From: Straminergon stramineum
Taxonomy: Eukaryota > Streptophyta > Bryopsida > Hypnales > Calliergonaceae
Direction of reading: 5' to 3'
NCBI GenBank assembly: GCA_963920665.1
Contig: OY987269.1
Location: 20,710,501-20,774,500, forward strand
Length of the DNA: 64,000 bases
Shown: one piece after another, positions 48,264-60,327 of the stretch
Position numbering within the stretch: the stretch's first letter is position 1
Layout: each line of letters opens with the position of its first letter
Notes under the pieces: generated by a model
Told to the model about the DNA's origin: nothing
Databases searched by the model: none
What the model saw: the letters and a program-made list of their open reading frames with translations, nothing else
Program-made: the position numbers and the translations under genes

Positions 48264-51200
48264 GAGAATATTTCCCTAATTGGAGAAGTCTTTATATGAT
48301 CATTGTGACCATGTGGAGTCCACCATTGAATCATGAAAATTATTTTTTGGGTTAGTGATGTTGTCTAAAAGTTCTTGAAATACTATGCTAACTTATTGAA
48401 AATTTTGATTGTAGGACTTCGTATCTTTTAACTAGGATACTAGTCTTTTAATGAAAAAATTATTCAAAAGATAATATTCATGAAGTCATAGGTTTGTTAC
48501 AAAGGATATCACTTCCAGAATGAATGGGTATATAATTTTCCTATTCAATATTCAAAGCCCATCAATTATTGGCTTCTAAGTTGTAATTTTGTTATGTTTA
48601 ATTTTCATGTCTACCAAAATAACCCAAGTCTATTGAGGTTATGTTCATGGGATGACTCAACTTTTTGCCCTTCTTTTTGCATGTCATTTAGTGATTCTTG
48701 ATGGTCATTTGGTTGTTGCCTAAGCTTAGTCATTTAATTTAGTAAATAACCTAATTTTGGGGGGCATTCCGGTCATTTTCCTTAAGTTTATAAAAGCAAT
48801 TGGTTAAAAAATTGACAAGTAAATTTACAACTCACTTCAAGTATTGATTTGAAGGCACTTCATCAATTCAAGGCAATTTGCACACTATTGTTTTCAAACA
48901 ACAACTTTAGCTTAAATTAATTAGAATAAAAAGTGTCAAATGTTTTTGCTAATTTAGAGATAGACAACTAAATATACAAATAAATGTAAAGATGGTTTAT
49001 CAAAATCCCAAAGAATCCAATAACAATCCATTGACTCAGATACCAATCTATCATGAACCATGTACCATCAAGACCTTTTTTGATGGAAAAATGAAGGAAT
49101 TACTTCATTGACATATTGTGAGAACAAAGAGTGGAAAGGTTGTTTTTATAATGAAATCCATTGTCTATCATGAATCTTCAAATAGTATGGGACAATTTGA
49201 AGATGAGAATTTGATTGCTCATTGTCAAAAATACATGAATTGTGTTAATAGTTGAACTTTAGACCTCATTTGGGCATAGGTAGATTATTTTTTCCCAAAA
49301 ACCTTTGAACTAAATAAAAATTTGTGAAATCAAGCTAACCCTCAAATAACATTCATTAGTAAACAATGTAGTTGCCCTTCCCCCATGAGAATGATGAGGA
49401 ATATTCTACATCATTTCATCCCCCCATCAATAGCTATGGGAGCGCATGGCATATGGTACAAGAATGGTGAGAGGTTCACAAAAATTTCTCAGTAAAAGAA
49501 GCAGTAAAAGAGTAATAATCAAAATCATCAATAAAAAATGCAATATTCAAAAGTAGTCAATAAAAAATATAATTAAATATGCACTAATCAATAGCAACAA
49601 TCAATAGTAGTAAGTATTGTTGGATGAACTTAATGGAGAAGACTAAAAGGTAGCAATGAAGAAGGCTATTGAATGGTATGCATCTATTGAAATCCATTTG
49701 TGATTTTGAGCCTCCAATAGAAATTTATGGACAAAATTCAAAGAAGATTGAAAATGTCAAAGAAAATGTCCCTTCCAATCCCTCTTTGAACTTTGTGCAT
49801 AATTTTTGATTGAAGGCTTTAAATCTCAAATGTTTTTTAGGAAATGAAATTAGCTTGATTTTCACTTTGACCTTGTTTAAATTTATTTATTTTAATTATT
49901 CTACTATGTAGAAAACAATTCATGCTTTTGACTTAATTATGAGTGGTTGAGTTTCTATTGATTCCAATTTACATATCCCACATGGATTGTTTTACCTCCC
50001 ACCACTACACTTTTATAAAGAGTTTGTCTTCTTATCTCTAAATACTCACAATAAATAGCTTCTAAAGCTATGTGAATCAAGTATTGAATATTTTTGATGG
50101 TTTTGAAATTAATGCCAAATTTTGAATATGAGAACCAATTCAAACTAGCTATCCCCTCAAGCTACTCAAATAGGAACCAATGGGAGCTTGACAATGTGTG
50201 GTAGAATTAAAATCATTCTACTTATTCTTGATGAAGAAAGAAAGAAAAACTTTTGTTTCTTTTTCGTAAGCAATTCATTTCCTACTACTCCTAGTTTTTG
50301 TATGGTTAAACGATCTAAATTATTAAAATTAAGATGGAAATTTATTAATTTCACTTGGATGATTTTACACTAGTTGCCAAATCTTCTTGATTGTTGGTTA
50401 TGTTAATTAAGTGACATGCCTAAATTTAAGAAAAAATACAAGTCCACCTCCTTGACTGAAACTCTATATACCATGGCCATGTGATCTTTGCCTTTATGCA
50501 CTTCCTTTAGAAAGATACTAGAAGTGAATGAATGTCAATTATAGGCTATTTGTGGAATTCATGACTACCACATTTGAGGTTCAACACAAAAGACTTCAAA
50601 GACTTTTTTTCCCTTTGGATGCATTGTATGTATCCTATACAATGTATGAAAGATTTCATGGCTATATAGAAGTTAGAAATCTTTGAAAATCTATTTCTTA
50701 AAAACCTCTAAACCTTATATGTTGATCTTCTAATTTTAGATTTAAGATGAACAAAGATAATATCCAAAATAAAAAATAGTAGAAGGATAGTTATATTGTG
50801 GAACTGGGACCTTTTGGGATAATGAATAAGTCTATTTATGGTAAAATAGAGGTTTGAGTTTTGTAAAAAGATGACTTAGGTCAAGTGTATTTCAATTTAA
50901 CAACTAAAAAACTTTGGCACATTCAAGGGAAAAAAACTAGTATTTAATATTTTTTTCTACAATATTATTAAATTCTTACTAGTAAGAACTTTCATATTGT
51001 GTTGGAATCTAGAATGAGTTTTTCAAAGTCAGAATTGCCTTCACCAAATTCCATGATGTTTTCATTTTTAATTGAGCAAAGAGAAAGTGCATATTTAGAA
51101 GTAGCTTTGTTGTGTTTTCAAATTAAAAATTCTCTAAAGTTTAAGTCTATTGTTAAAAATAATCTTCGGGAAGTCAAAACTTGCCTCCCTTGCTTTTCAC

Positions 51201-51599
51201 AAGCTTCTCCCTAAAACCACTTCACTAGCCAACAATTTTGACTTTTTTCTTACAAATATTGTACATATCTATGAAGAATATCATTTTTATTTTATTTACT
51301 TATTTATAAAAATGGGCTGATTTTCTTAAGAACAAAATTGATTTTTTGTCAAATTGAAAGCAACAAAAAAATTCAAGTCCAATATTAAAAAGAGTTTTCC
51401 AGAAATTGAAAATGTGCATGTCTCCCTACTTGATACTTACCTCTTTCTAAAATTTTGCCAACCAACAATTTTGATTCTCTCCTATGCAAATATTATGCGA
51501 ATAATTCAAGAATTTTTTTAATTTTTAATTTCCCGGCATATTTGTTGCTAAGCCAGATATTCCGCATGTTGCGAATGTACCCTAATTTTTAGAAGAGCT
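48264..51599. other. AT-rich repeat island, no gene recognised
   Basis: About 3.3 kb of AT-rich sequence. Parts near 49030-49260 look like a heavily decayed coding element but no family can be named. ORFs of up to about 70 codons occur on both strands without support. Confidence 0.4.
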
Positions 51600-52513
51600 T
51601 CATCTCTTCCCATTTCCTCGCTAGCGACGAAACCGAGACGACGACGACGACGCACGCTCTGTGTCAACAGGCTTCCTAACACTCACTGACCTCCCAGCGA
51701 TTATTGTCATCAGTCCCCTTTCGTCTCCGCCATCGCTGATCACGAGGCTTACCCTGCAATGAAACGAAGCGGTCGAAAACGCCCACTGTCCAGGTAAATA
51801 TTCCCTCACCATTTCACTTCTCTTGTACACCTCCAGAGCAAAGCATCCTCTTCCCCAGCGCCATCTCTAAGAATTTCTAAACATCTCAGTAAGCGTTTCG
51901 GGAAACAGTTCACAAGCCGAAGGTAGGAGTGCGGCTTGGCCTGTCAAGTCTTCAGGAAAGTCGACACATTTCATTGCCATCATGATGCGTGAATTACCGA
52001 TTCGGAATTTTACCGAGGCGGGAATTAGGGTTTAAGGGGGAGGGTGCTCAGTGCGTGCATTTCAGCGCCGATCATGTGTTTTGGGGAGGTTGAGAGCTTT
52101 GAAATCGATTTCGGACCGTTTGGGGGAAGCTGCGTCCAACCCAATTGTTGATTTTGGGAGGGTCGTGAAAGTAGTTATGAATTTCTGAACTTTGAATTGC
52201 GGAGAGTTTAGGGTAGGTCCGCTCACTGAATGTTGGGTGAGTGTCTCTAGTTGAGGAAAGTTAGGGAGTTGAGGCAGTTGGAGTCGAGGTTGGGTTGTAA
52301 GGCGGAGCTTAACGATTTCTGGACGTGTGAATCGTTGAGAAACGAGTCATCTGCTATGGGGTTTGATTCCTTATTTCGAGATTTTAACAAAAATTCGACG
52401 ACTCGCCCTCGCTTTGAGTACTGAAATCTGTGCTGTTGAGGTTTGGTGCTTGAGGTCCAACTACTTTGTTGTTGTTGAAGTCGCGTTTCTTCAGCCGAGG
52501 TGGCCACTTACTT
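51600..52513 (+). promoter_or_regulatory. Inhibitor-2 promoter and 5' leader
   Basis: GC content rises sharply from 51600. A telo-box TTAGGGTTT lies at 52025-52033, about 480 bp upstream of the chosen ATG. A leader intron is possible (TTATGCAG just at the ATG could be an acceptor). No other coding exon was recognised. Confidence 0.45.
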
Positions 52514-53902
52514 ATGCAGGCGAGTGACAACGGATGCCATCGCGATGATGTTTGTAGAGGTCGCGTGGTGTGGGATGAGGAGAATCTGCTGGACTTGGAG
52601 ACCAGCAAAACGCCCAAGCAGAAGATCACGGAGCCCAAAACCCCCTACTACGCACCGGATGGCGCAGGCGATGGTAGGCTGCTCATCTCTGTTTTCTTTC
52701 TTTCTAATGGGGTCATCGTAATTGCACAATCCAATACTTCAAACTTCATTCTTCATTCCAGCTCTCACAAATATATTATGACTCTCGCAAATTAGCTCCA
52801 ATAATCCTTTTACCTTCAACTTCAAGGTTTAGTCCCAATTCAAGTCTCAAACATCTCCATTAGAAATTCTTGAGTCTCCACGAAGTCCTTCACAAGAACA
52901 ATTGTAGCTGTGCATTAAGATAGGGACAGTTTTTGCTGTTGAGCGTATTTCCGATTATTGGACTGGCCAAATGTTTGTATGATGGTGCCACCTTCAATCT
53001 CTTCAACAAAATAATTGTAGCTGTGCAGTAAGGTAGGGGCACTGTTTGCTGTTGTGATTATTTCCGATAACTAGACTGGTCAAATCTTTATATGTTTTTG
53101 TTAACGAATGAAAGAGGATTCAGAGCACTGAGGTTGCGTTATGGTATGCCAAAATTATTAAAGGTTGAAGGTTTGTTGTAGATGTAAGTAATTTCTTCAA
53201 GACTGGGTTATGTTTTAAGGGGTATGTACACCAACTGGCACTTTTTGGATTTCTAGCAATTGTGGTTATCCCTACCTTTACCACCTCAAATGACTTCTCC
53301 AGAACAATTGTGTATGCATTAATAGCTTCCTCAGAGGACTTTCATGAGCTTCGATTTTTTTTGGTTGGATTGTGTTTTTCAGGAGGGTTGTCTCCCACTC
53401 CGAACGACGAGAGAGTGGGAATAGATTCAGCTTCGCATGCAGAGGCAGTGAGACATGCACTCTCTGAAGTTGCAATAGAGGACGGAGCCAGCAGTAGTCG
53501 TTCAAGTGGCAGTAGTTGGAACTTGAGTGAAGATGATTTGGATTATATGGAGCGAGATGATGAAGGTACCGTGTCTTGAACATACAATGCACTCAGATCT
53601 CTTTAGTATGACTTCTCTAAAATGACATTATGGAACATCCTACACACTTGCCACACTATCATGGACTGTAGCACACTTGTGAATTTTGAAGTAAGTGAAC
53701 TTTGATTCCAGGGAGTCAGTCAGATGGCAATCATTCAGGGAGCTTTGAGGAGCACCGACGGAAGCATTATGATAACGAATTCCGCAAAGCCAAATTGCTG
53801 GCCTCGCAGTCTGAGCTAGCTGCGGAAGAGGACGAGGCTGCTGCTAATGGCGAGGCTGAATCTGCTGAGTCGGAGGTTCTAAATGGTCCACTACAACAGT
53901 AG
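52514..53902 (+). CDS. Protein phosphatase 1 inhibitor-2 (I-2)
   Basis: Inhibitor-2 (PPP1R2 in animals) is an intrinsically disordered, heat-stable regulator that wraps PP1 and inserts a helix in its active site. Exons are 52514-52673, 53383-53565 and 53712-53902 (GT-AG, introns phase 1), about 177 residues. Family marks in order: RVVWDEENL (residues 17-25, the RVxW-like PP1 contact), KITEPKTPYY (37-46, equivalent to the animal EPSTPYH site whose Thr is phosphorylated by GSK3), a Ser-rich acidic middle, and RRKHYDNEF (130-138, the HYNE-type inhibitory helix). The acidic Ala/Glu tail is also typical. The length is near the Arabidopsis I-2. The ATG at 52514 is the first in frame; it overlaps a possible acceptor, so an upstream start after splicing is conceivable. 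Confidence 0.88.
52898..53095. repeat. Two-copy direct repeat in inhibitor-2 intron 1
   Basis: A unit of about 84 bp beginning A(C/T)AATTGTAGCTGTGCA and ending with GGTCAAATCTTTATATG or its variant occurs at 52898-52981 and 53011-53094. The copies are 113 bp apart and moderately diverged. Confidence 0.75.
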
Positions 53903-55423
53903 CTGTCTCCATTTCATCTCTGCAGTATGTTGCCACATGTTTTGTAGAGTTTCTTTTAATGGAGTCCACTGTCTCAGGTGTACAAATTGAATGAATGAGC
54001 ATCTAAGCGTGCGCGAGCGATTTAGTATCCCATTCTCGGATCAGAATAATGCAGCACCCTTATGGACTTTCCATTTCCCTGTACATGGTATCATCTGCCA
54101 AAGAGCTGATGTGACGTTTGAGCACAAGGTGCAGTTTACTTGCAATTAAAAAGCGTTATTTGTATTTACTTGGTGAATCAAGAGTTCGCAGCGGCCTAGG
54201 AAGCAATGAGAACTTGATGGTTGTTTCAGTGGCAAACAATTTCTTGATCCAAAATTTGAAGTTCATATGTTCTTCGAGCAGTTTCAATGGAATGCGGATG
54301 CCGGTACTCTACACAAGACCACATTGTCTCATCAAAACTTGTTCGTGGCCCAAAATTCATTCATTCAAGTAAAAAAAGTTTCGAAGCAAACGCATGGGCA
54401 GAACAGGGCAAACAAAGTCCAAGCCCAAATCGACCACATGTTACATCAACCATCAAATGGAACTCAGAAAGTCGAAGTAAATCAAAACTGGATATCCAAT
54501 CTTCCAACTTCAGGATGATAGAAAACTGATCAAATTTCATCAGCGATAATAAGCAAATCGTAGTGGTCACATGATATATACTTTCTCCCTGAAACTAATA
54601 TATGCCGTTGATAGCTACCTCGTGACTCTCCCTACCCTCAACACTATTAACTAACAGCTCTACACAACACGCTCCAATATTTGGTTTCAGAGTAGCCACT
54701 TCCATTGTTGGAGATTCTCGTCGTTGGACAGAACTTGCCTTCTGGTGCACTTGAATTCTTCAACAAAGCTTCCACAGTCATTAGTTGCCACCCATTTCAA
54801 GGGGGTGGGTAAAACGTTAGTTTTCATTGTTGGAAATTCATCTTCATGATTTGTGATTGCAGACTGATCTTCATGTTTCCAAAAATGAAGACTTATCCTC
54901 ATGCTTCCAAAAATAGTGAATCATCTTCCTCCATTAAAAAAATTAGGCTGCCAACCGTTGAAAAAATCGTCTTCGAATTCATGCTTCCAACGACAGAGAT
55001 CCATCTTGATGATTCAAAAGGTCGAGACTCATTCTCATGCTGACAAAGGGAGAGACTCATCTTCATGCTCCGACTCTATGGAAACTCATCTTCATGCCAC
55101 CAACAGTAGACTCATCTTCAAACCCCAAGAGGTAGACTGACCTTCACGCTCCAAAAGCTAGAGACTCATCCTCATGCATCCAACAGTACAGGGAATCATC
55201 TTCCTCCACCATTTAGAAAACTACACTTCCAACAGTAGAGAAACTCATCTTCATGCTTCCAACAGTAGTCTCGCCTTCCTCCAACTAGAAAATAGACAGA
55301 AGATGTCGTTTCAAAGTACGTCTCACTTTCAACTCCTCTTGTTGATCCTCCCATTTCAGGATTGGAAGCACTCAACGTGGGCCATTTTTACCTCCGTGTA
55401 ACCCTCTAATAATCAAAGTTCCA
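53903..55423. other. Convergent intergenic region between inhibitor-2 and EFL1
   Basis: Contains the 3' ends of both genes and, from about 54700, the irregular minisatellite listed separately. No additional gene is supported; ORFs at 54118-54570 have no recognisable family. Confidence 0.5.
54700..55290. repeat. Irregular minisatellite (GACTCATCTTCATGCTTCCAA type)
   Basis: The phrase CATCTTCATGCTTCCAACA, usually with a following GTAGAG and preceding AGACT or AAACT, recurs at least ten times with variable spacing (about 30-45 bp). Early copies are degenerate and the clearest lie at 55040-55270. Reading frame is not preserved between copies, which argues against coding. Confidence 0.65.
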
Positions 55424-58400
55424 TTACACTTTCCGAGCCCGGGTACGTTGCTTTGAGGCGAACTGCACCAGCTTTTCCTCCACCGGCAAGCCCTTCCTCC
55501 TCCTCACCGCATCAATGAGCTTCCTCGCCGTGTTCTGCACCACACTCGCTCCATCTCCGAACTCCTCGATTTCCTCCTCCGTGCGAGGGACGAAAAACGG
55601 GTCTTCCAGCAGCGCTTCCCAGTGACTCTGTACCAGTTGGGGACTGGCCGACCCCGACGTCTTCCTCCGCAACTCATCGGCAAAGCCGAAGCTTTCGGAA
55701 ACAGGCATGTACGCATGCACGATGAACAAGGCGGTGCCCTCCCGCATCTCCTCTTTCACAACACGCGCTCTTCGCTTGCCCAACACGCCGTAGACAGAGC
55801 CCAGGTGCTCCGCCGGGGCGACGACTTCACAGAAATACAGAGCCTCCACAATGCGAGGCCGTTTGGCTAATACCGCAGCTCGGCAGGCGTCCTTCACAGT
55901 CGCCATGACCTGCAGAGAGTTTGCACGTTAGAAGAGGCTCTGCACATCAATCCGAAAACTCAGAGAATAGAGTAAACAATAATCGAGATTGCGTTGTTGA
56001 GATTGACGTGTTTACTTACTCGAAAGCCTACCAGAAAGGAATCACAAAGATCCCCCCATTTCTATTGACAAAAGTTTTGAATATTAAGTTAACAAGCATT
56101 AGAATCATGTAGTCCTTACGTTGAGTTCATGTAAAGTTCATGTTATTGTGCGGTTAGTGTCCTTGGCATTTAACTTGATATCACACTGAACATTATCTTA
56201 ATATTGATCTAATGTTATATTCGATTACCCTACTGCAGGGTCAGATACAGAATGCCAAATCAGACATAGCTCCCAATTAAGAAATAGCAATCACTATTTT
56301 TGCACTGTTTGTTCAAATCTTACCTTGTAGTAGGATAACATTTTAACGAGATTAATAAGCTTGTGAATACGGGATCCTCTGAAATGGAAACCCTACAAGA
56401 AAGCTGCTCAAACCTACAAAGATTTTCCAAATAGAAACAGCGACGGCGCTTACCTGACTAGAGAAAGGTCCATATTGGTCTACACCAGAGACACCATCTT
56501 TCTTTGGAGACACGAATGCCTCTACGCTGAAAGCCAATCCCCACATAGGCTCCTCACAAAGGGGCCCAGACGCAGTTGCCAATTGGAAGCCAGAAACAAC
56601 ACTGGACTCCAGATTCCGTGCTTCTGATGCAAGATCGACCGCCTCTTCCGTTATCGTACTTGATGGAGAAGTGGCTTCTTCAACAATCTCCGTCAAGCCC
56701 AGCTTTTGTGATAAATGAGCAGTGCCACTAATTAGCAAAGCTGAATCATCGACAGCCTCCGGTCTATCTAAACCGGTTTCAGGAGTAAGCAACACATTAG
56801 GTCCAACTCGGTGAGGACCAAGCGCCCAAATCCGTTCTAGTTTGTGAGTCCTTGAGGTCTCAGATCTCTTTTTGCCATCATCCTCTGATTTACGTGCTGC
56901 TGCAAACAAATTGCTTCGCAGAACGGAAACCGGGTCTTCATCGGAAATACTTTCTTGACGTCCTTGGTTCTTATGTACCTTACCTTCTCCTTCAACGATG
57001 TCTTTTAAAAGCTCTACGTTTTTATCAAAGACCTGCAGAGTAATCATTCCAGGAGTGAGATTCTTTGATAGGATCGCAGGTTGAAAGATTCATTCACTTG
57101 CATGCGGTGGTAAGAGCATTTAAAATGTATCGACCGAAAACAATTTCCTTAGCAATAAATGGGTCGTGACTTCACAACTGGAACTACGCAGGACACAAAG
57201 TTCCAGGCCAAGAATCTCATCAAACTTCGCAAGCAAATAAAATTCTCACTACATAATTCTAGCTCCACGTTCAAAAAACACCAGCAATCTCGTGCAAACA
57301 TGACCAATTGCGTATGCTTCCACATCAACCCCTAAGTGCCTAAGTGACCAAAAGTGGCAGCTTATCTTTAGTAGTTGGAAAAACCATTCAGGAAGCTTCA
57401 ATGAAAGTAACAAATATGCCAATAGAAAAGAAATATCATAACCTACATTTTTAAGGATAGAAACATGTTCTGAAAATCATTATAATCGACTGTTAGCTTC
57501 CTGAGCGGAATTCTTGTTCTCAGTTTAGGCACTTAGGGGTAAAAGGTTCCTTTCCTTGATAACAGGCATTAACAGCAGTCAAAAGCTCCTGAAGACGTGA
57601 ACAAATTTACATACCTCAACTAATGAACCGGGCAATCTCGTCACATAAACTCGAACTAAGCATCTTCCATTAGGGGTGGTCCTTTCCACAAACTCAGTTT
57701 GTCCTACTGCGCTCCTGTCGACCTCCACAGATTCTCCATCAATATCAGCTGTCTCCCGGAACTCAACTAACGGAGAAGAGACCGACAACTCGATTCGAGC
57801 AAATCGTTCCCTCAAGTCTTTGATACATCGCTCCAGGTGAACTTCCCCGGCAGCTGCAATCACATGCTCCCCACTACCCGAGACACTGACCTCAACAAAA
57901 GGATCTGCTCGATTGAGGAGCCGTAGACCACGAGCCAAAGCCCCCATGTCAGTGGGATCAGATGGTTCGATTGCAACCCGGACAATTGGAGCAGCCTGAA
58001 AACTCATTCTAGCGAACGGCCAGCACACAGGAGTTGTCGAGAGAGTTCCTGATTTGAGAATATGCTGACCCAGACCCCGAATTGCAACTATGTTACCAGC
58101 TGAAACAGCAGCTCTAGGCTCCAAACCTCGTCCCATCATCATGTACAGCGCCTCCACTCGTGCTTCAAGCAAATTCTTTCCAGGATTGAGAGGGTCATAT
58201 AGCGCTGATAGAACGTACACCTTGGAGCCCACAGACAACACTCCACTAAAAACCCTTGCGAACGCTAAGAAACACTCCCGCTGAGCTGAATCAGTGTCTC
58301 CTATGCCCATATCTAGATTTAGAGCTTCGCCATTAGGTCCACGTCTAGGGAGAGCTTCTATTGGAACTGCTACCATCTTTGATACAAATGCAACACAAGG

Positions 58401-60327
58401 AGCTTCAATGCTACCATCGCAAGCTTCAATAGCTGCTTTCACCGACTCCAACTGCCTCCGTATTTCTTCGTTTACTGTCGGTGGAATAAAAGTACTCGGT
58501 AAAAGGCGTGGAATCCGTTCTGGAAGGGCAGTGATCGGACTGGGTAAGCAATCTATGACCATTGATAGAACGGTATCTGCAAGGGGTAGCCAAGAGGCCA
58601 CCACTGTCTGTGTCACCACTCGTGGATCCTTGTGCTGCAAATCGCGTGCAGCGATTTTTAAATCCATCGATTTGATGATTTTTCCAACCTTTTCAGCTCC
58701 GTCATTTCCTTGCATGCCTGTTTCGTAAACCTGCCAAAGGGGCTCCAAAACAAACTGCACAAACATCGGCTTCAGCTTCCCGGCAGCTGCTTTCTTTCCC
58801 ACTATCTTCTTCGTTTTAGGGTTGTAATAATAGTCGCCCCACAGCGCTTTCTTCAACGAAGCCGCGTTCGCCCCAAGCTTTGTTGCAAAAAGAGACGCGA
58901 AGTGATCAATTCGAAATGCACAACCGTCTATTGCACTTGCAAAGGCCACATTTCCCCTCTCCGGTGCAAAAGCATCTGGTTCATCATCGTCATCATCGGG
59001 AATACCGTCTGGCGCTGTGTCACCATCCTCTGAACCCGGTGTCGCTGACAGAATCGAATCAACATCAGAGAGATACTTCTCCGATCGAAATGCATTGATA
59101 ATGTTGTTCACCTCTCCAATTATTGACTGCATGAAAAAACTGAACATCAGGAACATCATCCAACCACAAACCAATAGAGAGCTCTTCTCACGAACTAGAC
59201 CTCCGAATCCCTAACGACTGTGATCACAAGGTGGAAGCACCCACTTCCTTCACACACTAGAATCGTTTCCCTAGAAACAAATGAGAATCTGATAAACAAG
59301 TAATGTGGAAACAATCAGAACCTAATATCAGGTAAAAGTTCAGGGCTCAATTGAATGTGGAAATAGCTGCCTCTAGGTGATAGAAAATGGGTATCCCTAC
59401 CAATCCACTTTTGCAAACCCGTAGAAAATACAATTCTAATCCCAAAATTTTACTCCGTGGTTCCGTTTTCAAATTTCCGATTCTGAATTCACTCAGCAAA
59501 AAAATTCGTATTTTCAACATTCCTCTCCTCCATATATACTGAACGTGACGGAAATGGTTGTTCCCATCTTCTAACCCATCAAAGCTAGCTTCCGCATGGA
59601 ATAGATTTGAAAGAAACTGAGACCGTAATCAGTTGACAATTCGCATTTTCAACTTTCTTCTCCTCCATATATTCTGAACGTGTCGTAAATGGTTGTCCCC
59701 ATCGTCTACCCCATCAAAGCTATCTTAATAGGTTTGAAAGGAACTTAGACTGCAATCTGTGGTCAAAAGAGATTAACGGAGAAAGTCAGTGAAGAGCAGC
59801 ATTACCTTCATACGATTGTAAGCCTCCAAGGGCGTCATCTTGAGCTCCAGAATCAAGCGATCCAGCTTGTTCAGCACCAAGCAGGGCGTCAGTCGTTCCA
59901 ACCAAGCCTGCCGCAGCACCGCGTGAGTCTGAATATGCACCCCTTCGCAAGCATCCACTAACACCACGGCGCCATCACTCAACCTCACGCCCGACGACAC
60001 CTCGCTACAAAAATCCACATGCCCTGGAGAGTCGATCAAATTGATCATATGATCCTTGTAATTCAATGAAATCGAGGAGCTTTTCATGGTGACGCCCCGT
60101 TGCTGCTCGTCTTCCCTGTCGTCCAAGTAGCGGAGCTTCCCCGCGAGCTTGGCATGAAGCACTCCGCCTGCAGCGGCGGCGATCAAATGGTCCGCGAGAG
60201 TGGTCTTCCCGTGATCCACATGCGCCACGATGCAAATGTTGCGGATGCGCTCCTGCTCTCGTTTCTTCGCCATCACGGCGATTCCATTTCCATTTTCTGC
60301 TGCTGCTGCGGCGCTGATGTCCGCCAT
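55424..60327 (-). CDS. EFL1: Elongation factor-like GTPase 1 (EFL1/RIA1), 60S ribosome maturation
   Basis: EFL1 is an EF-2-related cytoplasmic GTPase that, with SBDS, releases the anti-association factor eIF6 from pre-60S subunits. Exons are 60327-59806, 59126-57615, 57032-56454 and 55909-55424, all phase 0 and GT-AG, giving about 1,032 residues (Arabidopsis homologue about 1,015). The G domain shows G1 AHVDHGKT (35-42), G2-region RGVTMKSS, G3 DSPGHVD (99-105) and G4 NKLD (153-156). An EFL1-specific acidic insertion ([10 protein letters not shown]) follows in exon 2, then EF-2-like domains ([18 protein letters not shown]), the MWGLAF stretch in exon 3 and a domain-V end with [16 protein letters not shown]. 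These separate it from true EF-2. The ATG at 60327 is the first in frame. Intron 1 has a tandem duplication and intron 2 a small TIR element. It is divergent from the MAC5 gene. Confidence 0.93.
57329..57539. mobile_element. TTAA-type MITE in EFL1 intron 2 (211 bp)
   Basis: Both ends read inward as CCCCTAAGTGCCTAA (15 bp, perfect). The flanks are TCAA and TAAA, each one change from TTAA, suggesting an older insertion or flank mutation. It is non-coding. Confidence 0.75.
59505..59765. repeat. Tandem duplication (about 130 bp, two copies) in EFL1 intron 1
   Basis: Copies starting TTCG(T/C)ATTTTCAAC at 59505 and 59640 share CTCCTCCATATAT(A/T)CTGAACGTG, AAATGGTTGT and CCCATCAAAGCTA, with a small deletion in the second copy. 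Confidence 0.8.
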
